22,141 nucleotides of DNA from Myxococcales bacterium. Lineage in GTDB: Bacteria; Myxococcota_C; UBA6777. This document shows, in pieces, positions 1 to 8,305 of this stretch. Position numbers and translations under genes: made by a program. Numbering within the stretch: position 1 is the first letter of the stretch; each line of letters opens with the position of its first letter. The notes beneath the pieces are model-generated. The model had not been told where the DNA came from. It did not search any database and saw only the letters and a list, made by a program, of their open reading frames with translations. Where the stretch lies: positions 4,959 to 27,099 of the forward strand of contig JALTMC010000080.1 of assembly GCA_027005175.1 (NCBI GenBank), in the 5' to 3' direction.

Positions 1-399
1 CAGCCTGAGTCCAACGAGCCGAATCAACCGGAACAAGTGAAAGAATCGGCAGTCAAGGAAGGGCCGGAATGTGGCCCAAGGCTTCCATGTAGCCGTGGAC
101 AGCTCTGCCGACAAGGTCGCTGCGTCTCATGCACCAAGGACAGTGAATGTGGCAGTACATCTTGTCGCGACTCAGGAACAAGCTGTGTTCGCCAGACTCA
201 TCGTTGTGTGAGTGGCCGGTGTCAGAGAAGCGAGAGGGTCTCCAAGCAAAGCTACTGTAACTCCTCTACCAAGACATGCAAACCAAGATGCAAGATCGCC
301 TCTGATTGTGGTAAGCCTTCTTGCAAAAGTGGTTCCTCTTGCCAACAAGATCTACCTGTCTGCTCCCATTGTATCTTTTCACGGTTCAAGAAAATGTAG
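1..399 (+). CDS. Secreted cysteine-rich repeat protein, 3' part only
   Basis: The frame is open from the first base of the window, so the true start lies upstream; the GTG at 37 is probably internal. The visible 132 residues carry 18 cysteines. Two tandem modules share the spacing C-x5-C-x4-C-x5/6-C-x6-C, beginning CTKDSEC and CKIASDC. A Pro/Glu/Gln/Asn-rich stretch precedes them, as in linkers of exported proteins. Such disulfide-rich modules are common in secreted or surface proteins of delta-proteobacteria and Myxococcota; their functions are mostly unknown. The second module stops abruptly after its last expected cysteine and runs into CSHCIFSRFKKM and a TAG. That end lies within one copy of a direct repeat, so the C-terminus may have been reshaped by a local duplication. 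No enzyme domain is visible. Confidence 0.75.
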   Translation, partial: QPESNEPNQPEQVKESAVKEGPECGPRLPCSRGQLCRQGRCVSCTKDSECGSTSCRDSGTSCVRQTHRCVSGRCQRSERVSKQSYCNSSTKTCKPRCKIASDCGKPSCKSGSSCQQDLPVCSHCIFSRFKKM

Positions 400-464
400 G
401 TATCTTTGTTTCTCCCTTGCAATCGAGTTCCTGTTCTCCCATTGTATCTTTTTACGGTCCAAGA
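363..464. repeat. 29-bp direct repeat pair across the end of the Cys-rich gene
   Basis: Positions 363-391 and 436-464 are the same 29-bp sequence, starting CTCCCATTGTATC and ending CAAGA, with two mismatches. The offset is 73 bp. The first copy contains codons for the last residues of the Cys-rich protein; the second is in the spacer. It looks like a local duplication rather than a mobile element, since no inverted ends or transposase are present. Confidence 0.8.
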
Positions 465-521
465 TACATTCAAAAGCATTCGCTATGAATAGAGTCTCTT
501 GTTCTGGAGTTTAAAAGCAGG

Positions 522-2009
522 ATGGCATCTTCCAAAAACAAACGAGAGGGCAGACTGTTCAATCCACATGGGTTGAAGCACTATCGCCGTCAGCATAACT
601 TGAGTGAGCTGTGGTGGGGTCTCTTTGTCTTTGTTGTTTTGTTCGGAACAGGCGCATGGGTAGCCTACAAAGGGGCACACCCTGATCCCAACCTATTCAA
701 AGACGGCGCAAAACTCTTGCTCCAGGCCAAAAAGCGAATCAAGGTCGTGGAGCGTCGGCCCCACAGCACAAGCCTCCGGCAGTCGCACAAAACTCAACCA
801 TCTCCAACTCCAAGACGCACCACAGGTCCTGGCGAGAAGCTACTTCCAGCATCCCTGGGGGGAACAAACTGGACAAAAGCTCCAACCCAGCAGTTCTCTG
901 CCAAAACGATGTATGAGAAGATCAATGGACGTGCTGGATACTATCAAGCGTATGGGTGCAAGCAACTCTTTTTCACAAAGTTGCGTCATAAAAAAACCGG
1001 AAAGACCATTGATGTGGAGCTTTACGACATGGGAACCTCCGTGAATGCCCTGGGTGCCTACGCTGGAGAGATGAGCACAAAGGCCACACCAGAAGTCGGC
1101 CAAAGAGGGATGTCTCATATCAGTCGCAATGCTCTCTATGTGAGCCGTGGCCCTTATTATCTGCGTGTCATCGGTGATGATGAAAGCCCCATCATCAAAC
1201 ACAAACTGGCACAAATAAAGACCTTCTTTGAGAAACAAATCAAAGGTGTCCCTCTGCCTTGGGCCTATGGGTTGTTTGTCGCGGTCTCTGTTAAGGCTTC
1301 TGCGATCTCTTATGCCAGAGAGAATGCCTTCTCTTTTGGATTTGGCAAAGACGTATACACTGGTAAGATCGGCAAGAACACCTATCTGTTCATCAACGCA
1401 CAAAACACAGCCAAAGCGGCCCAGTCGCTGAGTGCAAAATTTCGCAAAGGCTGGCTGAGTTATGGCTCCAAAGAAAAAGGGGCGGACGGCATCATCTGGG
1501 TAAAAGACCGCTATATCAGCACCTACGCGACAGCGGTAGCCGTGGAACGCTGGGTCGTTGGAGTACAGGGAGCAACCGATTTTAAGAGAGCACAGAAGGC
1601 TCTGGCCCGCCTGCGACAAGCTGTCACAACGATGCCAACCGATCTTCGTAAACGCGCCCGTCCAACACCACGAACCCAACCTTCCAAGAAGCGTAAGCAC
1701 AAACCTACACTGCGGACTCAACCTTCCAAGAGGCGTAAGCACAAACCTACACTACGGATCCAACCTACCAAGAAGCGTAAGCACAAACCTACACCACCAG
1801 GTCATCGTAGCAAGGCCGTAAAAAGAGAGCATACCAGGCCTCCCAAAGCCCATAAACCAAAGCCAGCGCAACGAATCGCTCCCGAAGAGGGGTACGATGC
1901 GAAGTCAAAGTCAAAAAGCTCTTCCAAAAAGAGAAAGAGGAGAGTCCCTTCATCCAGACCGAGCCGTCCCAAACCACGAGCCTATGAGAGCGGTATCGAT
2001 GAAAGATAA
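522..2009 (+). CDS. Membrane-anchored DUF6599-like protein with basic repeat tail
   Basis: This 495-residue protein has a positively charged N-terminus, one transmembrane helix at about residues 30-50 ([20 protein letters not shown]), a linker, and a globular domain at about 105-375. The rest is a very basic Lys/Arg/Pro tail. The globular part contains the stretch [16 protein letters not shown] and a following VELYDMG, which resembles DUF6599, a family often encoded beside DUF362 and ferredoxin genes; the assignment is from memory of the pattern, not a search. The domain probably faces the periplasm. The tail includes three 14-residue repeats. ATG 522 is preceded by AGCAGG close to the start and GGAG further upstream, a modest ribosome-binding site. 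Its stop overlaps the start of the DUF362 gene by 11 bp, which supports an operon. Molecular function is unknown. Confidence 0.8.
   Translation: MASSKNKREGRLFNPHGLKHYRRQHNLSELWWGLFVFVVLFGTGAWVAYKGAHPDPNLFKDGAKLLLQAKKRIKVVERRPHSTSLRQSHKTQPSPTPRRTTGPGEKLLPASLGGTNWTKAPTQQFSAKTMYEKINGRAGYYQAYGCKQLFFTKLRHKKTGKTIDVELYDMGTSVNALGAYAGEMSTKATPEVGQRGMSHISRNALYVSRGPYYLRVIGDDESPIIKHKLAQIKTFFEKQIKGVPLPWAYGLFVAVSVKASAISYARENAFSFGFGKDVYTGKIGKNTYLFINAQNTAKAAQSLSAKFRKGWLSYGSKEKGADGIIWVKDRYISTYATAVAVERWVVGVQGATDFKRAQKALARLRQAVTTMPTDLRKRARPTPRTQPSKKRKHKPTLRTQPSKRRKHKPTLRIQPTKKRKHKPTPPGHRSKAVKREHTRPPKAHKPKPAQRIAPEEGYDAKSKSKSSSKKRKRRVPSSRPSRPKPRAYESGIDER
1677..1795 (+). repeat. Three 42-bp in-frame tandem repeats
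   Basis: Units begin at 1677, 1719 and 1761, each CAACCTNCCAAGARGCGTAAG and onward; the third is incomplete. Each encodes about [14 protein letters not shown]. The period is 14 codons, so copy-number change would lengthen or shorten the basic tail without a frameshift. A degenerate fourth unit may precede them at about 1661. Confidence 0.9.
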
Positions 2010-3069
2010 AGAGAGAGTCGAGAAGCCAAAACCCGAAGCCAAAGAGCCTGTAGAGGAGAGTCTTCCTCGACTGAGACGTCGGGAATTCTTGAAGCAGGCA
2101 GTGATAACAACAGGTGTGGTGGGAGCTTCAGCTTATGGAGTTCTGGCACCTCCGCGCTGGCCGGGTTCCTTGCGTGATCCCGACGGAGAGCTTGGAAAGC
2201 CCAAGGAGAGGCTGATTCGATTGCCAGAGAAGGGTTATCTTCCCGAAGCGAGGGGCAATGTACTAGGTATCGTGCATGGAACCAACATGGAGGCCATGGT
2301 TCGCGGTGCGATTGATGCGATCGGCGGTATTCGACGCTTCATTCACAAAGGTGACATCGTGGTAATAAAGCCGAATGTTGCGTTTGAACGTCCACCTGCT
2401 CTCGGTGCAACAACCAACCCGGAGTTACTTAAGGTCCTCATCCGTATTGTGTTGGAGGGGGGTGCCTCTGAAGTACGTGTAGCAGATAATCCCATCGAAT
2501 CACCCGAGAGCTGTTTTGCCAGGAGTGGAATTCAACGCGCCGTCGATGAGGCCACGGGAAAGATCTATATACCGTCCCAGACCGATTTTCAGATCCTCCA
2601 TGTTCCTGGGGCCAAATTGATCGAGAAGTGGCCTTTCTTTTGGACTCCCTTTCTCGGTGCCAACAAAGTGATCGGCGTCGCCCCTGTCAAGGATCACAAC
2701 TTATGTGGTGCCTCCATGACCACAAAGAACTGGTACGGTTTGTTGGGTGGGCGGCGCAATCAGTTTCACCAAGACATTCACACCATCATTACAGATCTGG
2801 CATTGATGATGCGGCCAACCTTTGTACTGCTGGATGGCAGTCGGGTCTTGTTTCAAAGTGGGCCAACCGGCGGAAGTCTCGATGATGTAAGACCCGGCAA
2901 TACCATTGTAGCTGCCACCGATAGCATCGCGGCTGATAGCTTTGGATGGGATGAGCTACTCCGTCGCAAGAGCAAAGAGCGCCCAGAATATCTATCCAAG
3001 GGAGAAGCTCTAAAGTTGGGTACAAGCCAATGGAAAAGCGTTCCACACAAAAGGATCCAACTGGGATGA
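1999..3069 (+). CDS. Tat-exported DUF362 family protein
   Basis: This 356-residue protein has a twin-arginine signal RRREFLK at residues 26-32, followed by a hydrophobic stretch ([16 protein letters not shown]), so it is predicted to be exported folded or anchored through the Tat pathway. The body matches DUF362: a conserved KPNVAF near the start, a TTNPEL stretch, and [12 protein letters not shown] in the middle. No ferredoxin domain is attached, unlike some DUF362 proteins. I chose ATG 1999 because GAGAG lies upstream and this gives a normal Tat n-region; ATG 1984 in the same frame is possible, while a start at 1897 would place 34 extra Lys/Arg-rich residues over the upstream gene. The stop TGA overlaps the next gene's ATG as ATGA, which indicates translational coupling. 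DUF362 proteins recur with iron-sulfur proteins; their reaction is not established. Confidence 0.88.
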   Translation: MKDKERVEKPKPEAKEPVEESLPRLRRREFLKQAVITTGVVGASAYGVLAPPRWPGSLRDPDGELGKPKERLIRLPEKGYLPEARGNVLGIVHGTNMEAMVRGAIDAIGGIRRFIHKGDIVVIKPNVAFERPPALGATTNPELLKVLIRIVLEGGASEVRVADNPIESPESCFARSGIQRAVDEATGKIYIPSQTDFQILHVPGAKLIEKWPFFWTPFLGANKVIGVAPVKDHNLCGASMTTKNWYGLLGGRRNQFHQDIHTIITDLALMMRPTFVLLDGSRVLFQSGPTGGSLDDVRPGNTIVAATDSIAADSFGWDELLRRKSKERPEYLSKGEALKLGTSQWKSVPHKRIQLG

Positions 3070-4745
3070 GCAACTCCAAAAACAAGACCCTTCCAGAGTA
3101 CATTTTGTATTGGGGGCGTATCACCAATTGGCGTCGATTGAGCCAGGCTTTCTTTTTGCTCCTCTTTACCTTTCTGATGTGGGTCACCTGGTTCAGCCGA
3201 CTCAAAGGCTATCCAGCCTCCCTCCTCCTCGAACTCGATCCGCTCGTGACCTTTGCCACGGCCCTCTCCACCCATACGGTATACCGGTGGCTCTGGCGAA
3301 GTATCTGGATCATCATCCCAACCCTACTTCTTGGCCGTGTCTTTTGTGGATGGATTTGCCCCTACGGAACTATCCATAATATCGTGAGTTGGCTCTTTAA
3401 TATTCGCAAGAACAAAGAAAATATCAACGTTAATCAGTACCGCCCACTCTTCCAATTAAAATATTATATCTTGGTTGTGATGTTGGTGCTGGCTGCCTTT
3501 GGCTCCCTTCAGATCGGCCTGCTCGATCCGATCAGCCTCCTGGCTCGCTCGTATGCAGTCGCTTTGTTTCCAGCCTGGGACTCTGCTCTCCCCGCCTCTT
3601 TTGGCTTTCTCTCGTCTGCTCCCGGTGCCACAGAGCAGAGACTCTTTGACGGGTCCTGGTTTGTTGGACTCCTCTTGCTCACACTTGTCGGACTCAATCT
3701 GGTGATACCCCGCTTCTTTTGTCGTGTACTCTGCCCACTTGGTGCGTTCTTGGGTTGGATGTCACAGTTTGCGCTCTGGCGCATCGACCGAGACCTCACC
3801 CAATGCACCGACTGCGATTTATGCTTGCGTCACTGCGCAGGAGCCTCTGATCCACAAGCCGCCTTGCGCAAATCAGAATGTTTTGTCTGTTTCAGTTGCA
3901 TCGACGACTGCCCCGAGAATGCCCTCTCTTTCGCCCTTACGCCACTCTCTTTCAAAGACAAGATCGCAGGCAATCTCAAGAAGGGCACAGCCACTCTCTT
4001 TGGAAAAAAACTTCGCACAACGATCCCTGAGACAGAGATCAAAAAGCCAGACATCCCCCGGCGTCGTTGGATTTTGGCGGGTATCGCAGGTGTGATGGCT
4101 TATCCATTTCTCCGTTTTTCCAAAGCTGTAAACAAACGTGGATTCAGTGCCAAAGCCATTCGTCCTCCCGGCTCCGTCGCCGAAACAGAGTTTATGGAAC
4201 GCTGTATCAAGTGCGCCCAGTGCATGAACGTATGCCCGACCAATGTGCTACAGCCTGCGACTCTTTCACAATCTGGCCTCGAAGGCCTATGGACACCTGT
4301 CATGGATTTTAGTGTGGGGTTCTGCCAACTCAACTGTACCTTGTGCAGTGAGGTCTGCCCCACTGGAGCCATTCAAAAGACCTCCTTGGAGAAGAAGCTC
4401 GGTGTCGGCAAGTACAAAGAAGAAGGTCCCATCCGACTGGGAACGGCCTTTTTTGATCGAGGTCGCTGTCTCCCTTGGGCCATGGAAACCCCCTGTGTTG
4501 TCTGTGAAGAAGTCTGTCCCGTGAGTCCAAAAGCCATCGGTACATACGACGAGGTGATCACGCGGTGGGATGGTAAAAAAGTCACTCTCAACAAACCTTA
4601 TATGCGGCCCGAGTTATGTATCGGCTGTGGGATCTGCGAGAAAGAGTGTCCCGTTGTAGACTCTGCCGCTGTCTATGTCACTGCTGTGGGCGAATCACGT
4701 GATAAAAGTCGCTCCCTGCTCCTCAAGAAAGACACCAAGAGTTGA
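3066..4745 (+). CDS. Membrane polyferredoxin: NapH-like part fused to NapG-like part
   Basis: This 559-residue protein starts at an ATGA overlap with the upstream stop. The N-terminal half has several transmembrane helices and the two CX3CP motifs typical of NapH/MauN/CcoG-type proteins: CGWICPYG at 94-101 and CRVLCPLG at 219-226. Two 4Fe-4S sites follow ([11 protein letters not shown] near 246 and [12 protein letters not shown] near 273). Near residue 332 comes [18 protein letters not shown], which looks like a NapG-type Tat signal but is internal. A second set follows: [12 protein letters not shown] (about 380), [13 protein letters not shown] (about 420), CVVCEEVCP (about 478) and [12 protein letters not shown] (about 519). 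NapH and NapG normally are separate partners that pass quinol electrons to a periplasmic reductase; here they appear as one chain. I infer electron transfer between the quinone pool and the periplasmic proteins encoded beside it. No nitrate reductase (NapA) is in the window. Confidence 0.9.
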   Translation: MSNSKNKTLPEYILYWGRITNWRRLSQAFFLLLFTFLMWVTWFSRLKGYPASLLLELDPLVTFATALSTHTVYRWLWRSIWIIIPTLLLGRVFCGWICPYGTIHNIVSWLFNIRKNKENINVNQYRPLFQLKYYILVVMLVLAAFGSLQIGLLDPISLLARSYAVALFPAWDSALPASFGFLSSAPGATEQRLFDGSWFVGLLLLTLVGLNLVIPRFFCRVLCPLGAFLGWMSQFALWRIDRDLTQCTDCDLCLRHCAGASDPQAALRKSECFVCFSCIDDCPENALSFALTPLSFKDKIAGNLKKGTATLFGKKLRTTIPETEIKKPDIPRRRWILAGIAGVMAYPFLRFSKAVNKRGFSAKAIRPPGSVAETEFMERCIKCAQCMNVCPTNVLQPATLSQSGLEGLWTPVMDFSVGFCQLNCTLCSEVCPTGAIQKTSLEKKLGVGKYKEEGPIRLGTAFFDRGRCLPWAMETPCVVCEEVCPVSPKAIGTYDEVITRWDGKKVTLNKPYMRPELCIGCGICEKECPVVDSAAVYVTAVGESRDKSRSLLLKKDTKS

Positions 4746-4800
4746 ATCTCAAAGGATATGGAGGTATGTTAGTGAAACATTTGCAGTGAGGGAAGAAAAA

Positions 4801-4862
4801 CAAGAGAGATTGTTTCTAGAGAAAAGCCCAAAGCAAGAGAGATTGTTTCTAGAGAAAAGCCC
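4801..4862. repeat. Perfect 29-bp tandem direct repeat upstream of the aldo/keto reductase
   Basis: Copies at 4801-4829 and 4834-4862 are identical, starting CAAGAGAGATTG and ending AAAAGCCC. The period is 33 bp, a multiple of three, and the repeat is in frame with the downstream gene, where it would read [11 protein letters not shown] twice. A GTG at 4786 could open this frame as an N-terminal extension, but the good AGGAG before ATG 4894 argues that the repeat is untranslated leader. Confidence 0.9.
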
Positions 4863-4893
4863 GTTTGTAAGATCATCCGAAGAGGAGTGTAGA

Positions 4894-6111
4894 ATGAGCA
4901 ACCAACGCAATGGATTCTCAAGACGTGAAGTGTTGATGAGTGGAGCAACTGCCACAGCAGGTGCGATTCTGGGAGCGTCTCTTCATTCGGAAGATGCAGA
5001 TGCAGCCGAGGCCAAAGGCAAGAAAAAGAAAAAAGTCCCTCAAGTTCCCACAAGGGTGCTTGGAAAAACAGGACAGCGCATCCCCATCCTTTTGTTTGGA
5101 GCCGCCTTTCGCCTGAATCCAGTGTTTGATCCTCTGTTGGCAGAGGCCCTGCGCTACGGCGTCAATTATTTCGACGCTGCCGACTGTTACGCTGGAAGCA
5201 CATGTGAAGCTGCTGTCGCGAGTTTTCATAAACGTATCCATGCTCGCAGCAAACTTTGGCTCACCTCCAAGAGCGACCTTCACGATCCCACAGGTTTCGA
5301 GAAACGCCTGGAGCGCAGTTTGCAGCGATTGCAGACCTCGTATGTGGATATGTACTATCTGCATGCCCTGAAAGACAAAAGCTACCTCTCCCCCGCCCTG
5401 GCCCGAAAAGTCGCAGAACTCAAGAAAAAGGGGAAGCTCCGATATTTCGGCTTCTCCTGCCATAGCCACAATGTGGTTGAGTTGATGAATATCGCCGCCA
5501 AGCTGCCCTGGATCGATTCCATCATGTTCCGCTACAACTTCCGTCAATACGGAGACAAGGCGTTGAACAAAGCTATCGATGCGTGTCATCGCGCCAACAT
5601 CGGCTTAATCGCGATGAAGACACAGGGCTCCTCATCGTCCTTTGAACCCAAGTGGAAGCAGTTTCAAAAGAAGGGCAAGTGGAACAAATTCCAAGCTGTC
5701 CTCAAGGCCGTCTGGGCCGATCCAAGAATTACGGCCTCCGTGTCTCATATGGACACCTTTCAAAAGTTACGTGAAAACATCGCCGCTGCCTGTGACCTTC
5801 AGAAGCTCACACAAATCGAAGTGGAAGAGTTGGTGCGTTATGCCGCAGCCACTCGCTCTCTCGCGTGCAACGGTTGTGAGCATATCTGCAACCCAACCAT
5901 CGATGCCAACGTGCAAATCGGAACCACGATGCGGTATATGATGTACCACGACGCCTACGGTCAACAGGAAGAAGCAAGAGAGTTATTTGCCCAGCTTCCA
6001 CAGGAAGCACAGAACCTGGCAAATATCGACTTCAGCGCAGCCACCGCCGCCTGCCCCCACAACATCGACCTCAACTACCACCTCCACCGCGCCGCTCGTA
6101 TCCTGACCTAG
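4894..6111 (+). CDS. Tat-exported aldo/keto reductase with C-terminal iron-sulfur-type cysteines
   Basis: This 405-residue protein starts at ATG 4894, six bases after AGGAG. It has a Tat signal (SRREVLM, residues 9-15) followed by an Ala/Gly-rich hydrophobic segment, then a Lys-rich linker. The aldo/keto reductase barrel begins near residue 50 ([12 protein letters not shown]). The four catalytic positions of the family can be placed: Asp94 and Tyr99 in DAADCY, Lys126 in TSKSD, and His157 in YYLHAL. The C-terminal extension carries Cys325, Cys328 and Cys332 (CNGCEHIC) and Cys387 (CPHNID), the arrangement seen in aldo/keto reductases with a 4Fe-4S site; C-x2-C-x3-C is slightly wider than usual. 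Most family members are cytosolic NAD(P)H enzymes, so Tat export is unusual and suggests electrons come from the adjacent polyferredoxin rather than free NADPH. The substrate is unknown. Confidence 0.88.
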   Translation: MSNQRNGFSRREVLMSGATATAGAILGASLHSEDADAAEAKGKKKKKVPQVPTRVLGKTGQRIPILLFGAAFRLNPVFDPLLAEALRYGVNYFDAADCYAGSTCEAAVASFHKRIHARSKLWLTSKSDLHDPTGFEKRLERSLQRLQTSYVDMYYLHALKDKSYLSPALARKVAELKKKGKLRYFGFSCHSHNVVELMNIAAKLPWIDSIMFRYNFRQYGDKALNKAIDACHRANIGLIAMKTQGSSSSFEPKWKQFQKKGKWNKFQAVLKAVWADPRITASVSHMDTFQKLRENIAAACDLQKLTQIEVEELVRYAAATRSLACNGCEHICNPTIDANVQIGTTMRYMMYHDAYGQQEEARELFAQLPQEAQNLANIDFSAATAACPHNIDLNYHLHRAARILT

Positions 6112-6377
6112 CTTGGAAAGCCAAAAAGGGCGATATCATTGCCGTTGACCGCCCCAACCTCATCCTCGAAGCCAATGATACTAACAACATCCGACAAATC
6201 CAAACGCCCTGTCCTTAGACCTCGTAGAAAAACCGCGTTGGTCTTGCCACTTAATGAGTTCAAGTCACAACAACAAGCAACATTGAAAAAGACTGTCTGA
6301 ATTCGTTCACTTGTTCTTTTTTGGTTCCACAGTGACCAAAACACCAAAGTAGTCATTAGACATTGAGGAGCAGAGAG
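6112..6377. other. Spacer with one inverted repeat
   Basis: No convincing gene lies here. The only structure I see is TTTTGGT at 6319-6325 and ACCAAAA at 6335-6341, a 7-bp inverted repeat with a 9-base loop, 36 bases before the next start codon. It has no following T-run on the plus strand. It could be an operator or a weak hairpin; evidence is thin. Confidence 0.4.
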
Positions 6378-6932
6378 ATGAAACCATCATGGAAAAGGAT
6401 CATGATATTTTTAGGTGTGCTGGCACTATTGGTAGCAGTGGGTAAGCTCTTCGGTTTGGAGACATATGCCCGACCAAGCGTATTGAAGGGACTGCTGTTA
6501 GGGGCAGGAGCCTGGGGCTATATTCTATTTCTAGCCTTGTTTGCGATAGGTTGCATCCTGGGCCTTCCAGGACTTTTGTTTGTAGCAGCAAGCGTTTATA
6601 CGTTTGGTCAACTTGAAGGAGGGGTGCTGGCAATTACAGGTGGTGTTCTCGCTGTTACCATCCAATTTTCTCTTGCACGCTGGGCAGGAGGGAAGGCTTT
6701 GGCGGAAACGAAATCGGGCCTCATCACCAAGTTACTTAAAGGCCTTGATGCTCGACCTGTTTTTACAGTCATCGTCCTTCGTTTCGTAGCTCAGATCTCT
6801 CCTCCAGTTAATTATGCCCTGGCCTGGTCCAATATCCGTTTTCGAGATTATGTGATGGGATCAGCGATTGGCCTCACCATCGTACTCTCTGTCATCATCT
6901 CCTTGTCCAGTTGCCTTTTACCCCTTTCTTAA
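6378..6932 (+). CDS. VTT/TVP38-TMEM64 (DedA-like) integral membrane protein
   Basis: This 184-residue protein is almost entirely hydrophobic, with about five or six membrane segments. It shows the VTT-domain pattern: a Gly/Pro-rich re-entrant region (LGLPGLLFVAASVYTFG) and later the stretch VIVLRFVAQISPPVNYALAW, corresponding to the family's F-x3-R-x2-P-x2-P-type motif. Such proteins are envelope membrane proteins implicated in lipid scrambling or transport. ATG 6378 was preferred because GAGGAG sits seven bases upstream; the TTG at 6363 lies before that site and is unlikely. A gene for an MDR oxidoreductase follows after 50 bp on the same strand, so co-transcription is possible. That gap contains TCGTCAC twice (6934 and 6950). 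Substrate not predictable. Confidence 0.82.
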   Translation: MKPSWKRIMIFLGVLALLVAVGKLFGLETYARPSVLKGLLLGAGAWGYILFLALFAIGCILGLPGLLFVAASVYTFGQLEGGVLAITGGVLAVTIQFSLARWAGGKALAETKSGLITKLLKGLDARPVFTVIVLRFVAQISPPVNYALAWSNIRFRDYVMGSAIGLTIVLSVIISLSSCLLPLS

Positions 6933-6982
6933 ATCGTCACGAACCTAGCTCGTCACAAATCACGAATTGACAGGAGAGATGG

Positions 6983-8011
6983 ATGAAAGCAGCAATGATC
7001 AAAGAATACGGCCCAAGTGATGTACTTCAAATAGGCGAAATCCCCCGACCTCAACCGGGTTCGAGAGATGTATTAATTGAGGTACATGCCTCCAGCGTGA
7101 ATCCAATCGACTGGAAGATCCGGCAGGGGAAACAGCGAGGTGCGATCCGGTATAAATTCCCTGTGGTGCTGGGAATGGATGTCTCAGGAGTAGTGGTCGA
7201 GGCGGGCTCGAAGGTGAAACAGTTCAAGGTGGGAGATGAGGTATATAGTTCTCCCACACATCGACGTCAGGGGACCTATGCTGAGTATATCTGCATTGAT
7301 GAGAGTGCTGTAGCGCAGAAGCCGTCGAATATAACGCATCAGGAGACAGCTTCCATTCCTCTTGTAGGTTTAACGGCATGGGAGGCGTTGGTTGTAAAGG
7401 GAAAGGTCAAGCCCGGTCAAAAGGTTCTAATACAGGCAGGTGCAGGAGGAGTTGGAAGCTTCGCCATTCAGTTGGCCAAACAACTGGGAGCCTACGTTAT
7501 AACAACATGCAGCACTCGGAATGTGGAAAAAGTGAAGGCTTTGGGTGCAGATCAGGTGATCGATTATACCAAAGAAAATTATGAAGAAATATTGAAGGAT
7601 ATTGACGTTGTGGTGGACGCATTAGGTGGTGAAGAAAAGTACAAAGCCAGAAAGATCTTACGTCGAGGTGGCCGGTTGTCTTTGCTCAATGCCACACTCA
7701 TTCAAAACACGGAACGGTTTGGCCCAAACATCGGCCTACTCAAAACAGGACTGGACTTGGCGACCTTTAAATTAAGTTCTTGGTTGTTTCATGGGATCTC
7801 TGCCAACACGATTATGCGACCCCCCAGTGGAAAAATACTGGCAGAGTTAACGACTTTAATAGAAGCTGGGGACATCAAACCTGTAGTGGATAGAGTCTAC
7901 GATCTTGAAGATATCGCAGAAGCCCACAGCTACAGTGAAACAGGCCGCGCTCAAGGAAAAATCGTGATCGCACTACGAAAAGGAGAAGCTGTAAGCTACC
8001 CCAGAACATGA
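6983..8011 (+). CDS. Zinc-independent MDR-family NAD(P)H oxidoreductase (quinone-oxidoreductase-like)
   Basis: This 342-residue protein starts at ATG 6983, six bases after AGGAG. It has the GroES-like N-terminal domain ([31 protein letters not shown]) and a Rossmann nucleotide-binding domain with [15 protein letters not shown]. The cysteine ligands of the structural zinc of alcohol dehydrogenases are absent, placing it with quinone oxidoreductase and enoyl-reductase-like MDR members. The C-terminal [23 protein letters not shown] is typical. It probably reduces an activated double bond or quinone in the cytosol using NADPH; the exact substrate cannot be read from sequence. It converges on the giant minus-strand gene. 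Confidence 0.9.
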   Translation: MKAAMIKEYGPSDVLQIGEIPRPQPGSRDVLIEVHASSVNPIDWKIRQGKQRGAIRYKFPVVLGMDVSGVVVEAGSKVKQFKVGDEVYSSPTHRRQGTYAEYICIDESAVAQKPSNITHQETASIPLVGLTAWEALVVKGKVKPGQKVLIQAGAGGVGSFAIQLAKQLGAYVITTCSTRNVEKVKALGADQVIDYTKENYEEILKDIDVVVDALGGEEKYKARKILRRGGRLSLLNATLIQNTERFGPNIGLLKTGLDLATFKLSSWLFHGISANTIMRPPSGKILAELTTLIEAGDIKPVVDRVYDLEDIAEAHSYSETGRAQGKIVIALRKGEAVSYPRT

Positions 8012-8122
8012 TTTGAATGCACCCAAAATAAGACCTCACTCTGGTATTGAACGTTTCGCGTCAGAGGCCAGGGTGAGAGCTTGGAGCAAGCTACAAAGCA
8101 CAACCCCCCCCCAAACCCTGCA

Positions 8123-8149
8123 AACAATCCAGTGATTGTTCCAGTTTTT
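8123..8149 (+). terminator. Weak candidate intrinsic terminator of the MDR gene
   Basis: AACAATC at 8123-8129 pairs perfectly with GATTGTT at 8134-8140 around a CAGT loop. Four bases later comes a run of five T. The stem is AT-rich and the T-run is displaced, so function is doubtful. It lies in the convergent spacer about 110 bp after the MDR stop. Confidence 0.25.
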
Positions 8150-8176
8150 CAAAAACGATGTGCGGAATGTCGGGTT

Positions 8177-8277
8177 GATTATTGTTCGGGGGGGGGGAGC
8201 GGCTTCACGAACGACAGCACCGTATTTTGGGAAAAGAATGAGGAGAGAGAATCGCTGGACTTGATTGAGGGTATTTG
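8177..8277 (-). pseudogene. Decayed second copy of the giant gene's C-terminal coding sequence
   Basis: Positions 8177-8276 match 8304-8399, the last codons of the giant minus-strand gene, as a direct repeat 127 bp downstream. By hand alignment there are nine substitutions and one 4-base gap in a G-run. Read on the minus strand the copy gives NTLNQVQRFSLLILFPKY, then GAVVREAAPP; the intact gene gives NTLNQVKRFSLLILSPKY, then GAVVREAAPP. Of the eight substitutions in the comparable codons, six are synonymous third-position changes. After the Pro codons a G-run of ten (six in the intact copy) shifts the frame past the stop. This pattern suggests the tail of a former tandem paralog that was under selection, with the rest deleted. 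The surrounding 8012-8305 spacer otherwise holds only the weak hairpin and a C9 run at 8104-8112. Confidence 0.75.
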
Positions 8278-8305
8278 AGGGAGGAGCAGCGAGCAAGCGG
8301 ATCGA

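Noticed and set aside
840-1742. 300-residue minus-strand open frame opposite the DUF6599-like gene
   Set aside because: The plus frame has a membrane helix, family-like motifs, an operon overlap and in-frame repeats; the minus frame has no recognisable domain.
3066-4745. Evidence for a periplasmic nitrate reductase operon
   Set aside because: No napA, napB or napC-like gene is present; resemblance is limited to the electron-transfer subunits, which occur in other systems.
4765-4788. Seven-codon ORF after GGAGG upstream of the aldo/keto reductase
   Set aside because: The ribosome-binding site abuts the ATG with no spacing, and nothing else supports translation.
4918-5589. 223-residue minus-strand open frame opposite the aldo/keto reductase
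   Set aside because: It overlaps a clear enzyme with all catalytic residues and has no signal of its own.
8036-8296. 86-residue minus-strand frame as an independent gene
   Set aside because: Only the first part matches the giant protein's tail; the rest is frame-shifted spacer translation, and no ribosome-binding site is seen. Recorded as a gene remnant.
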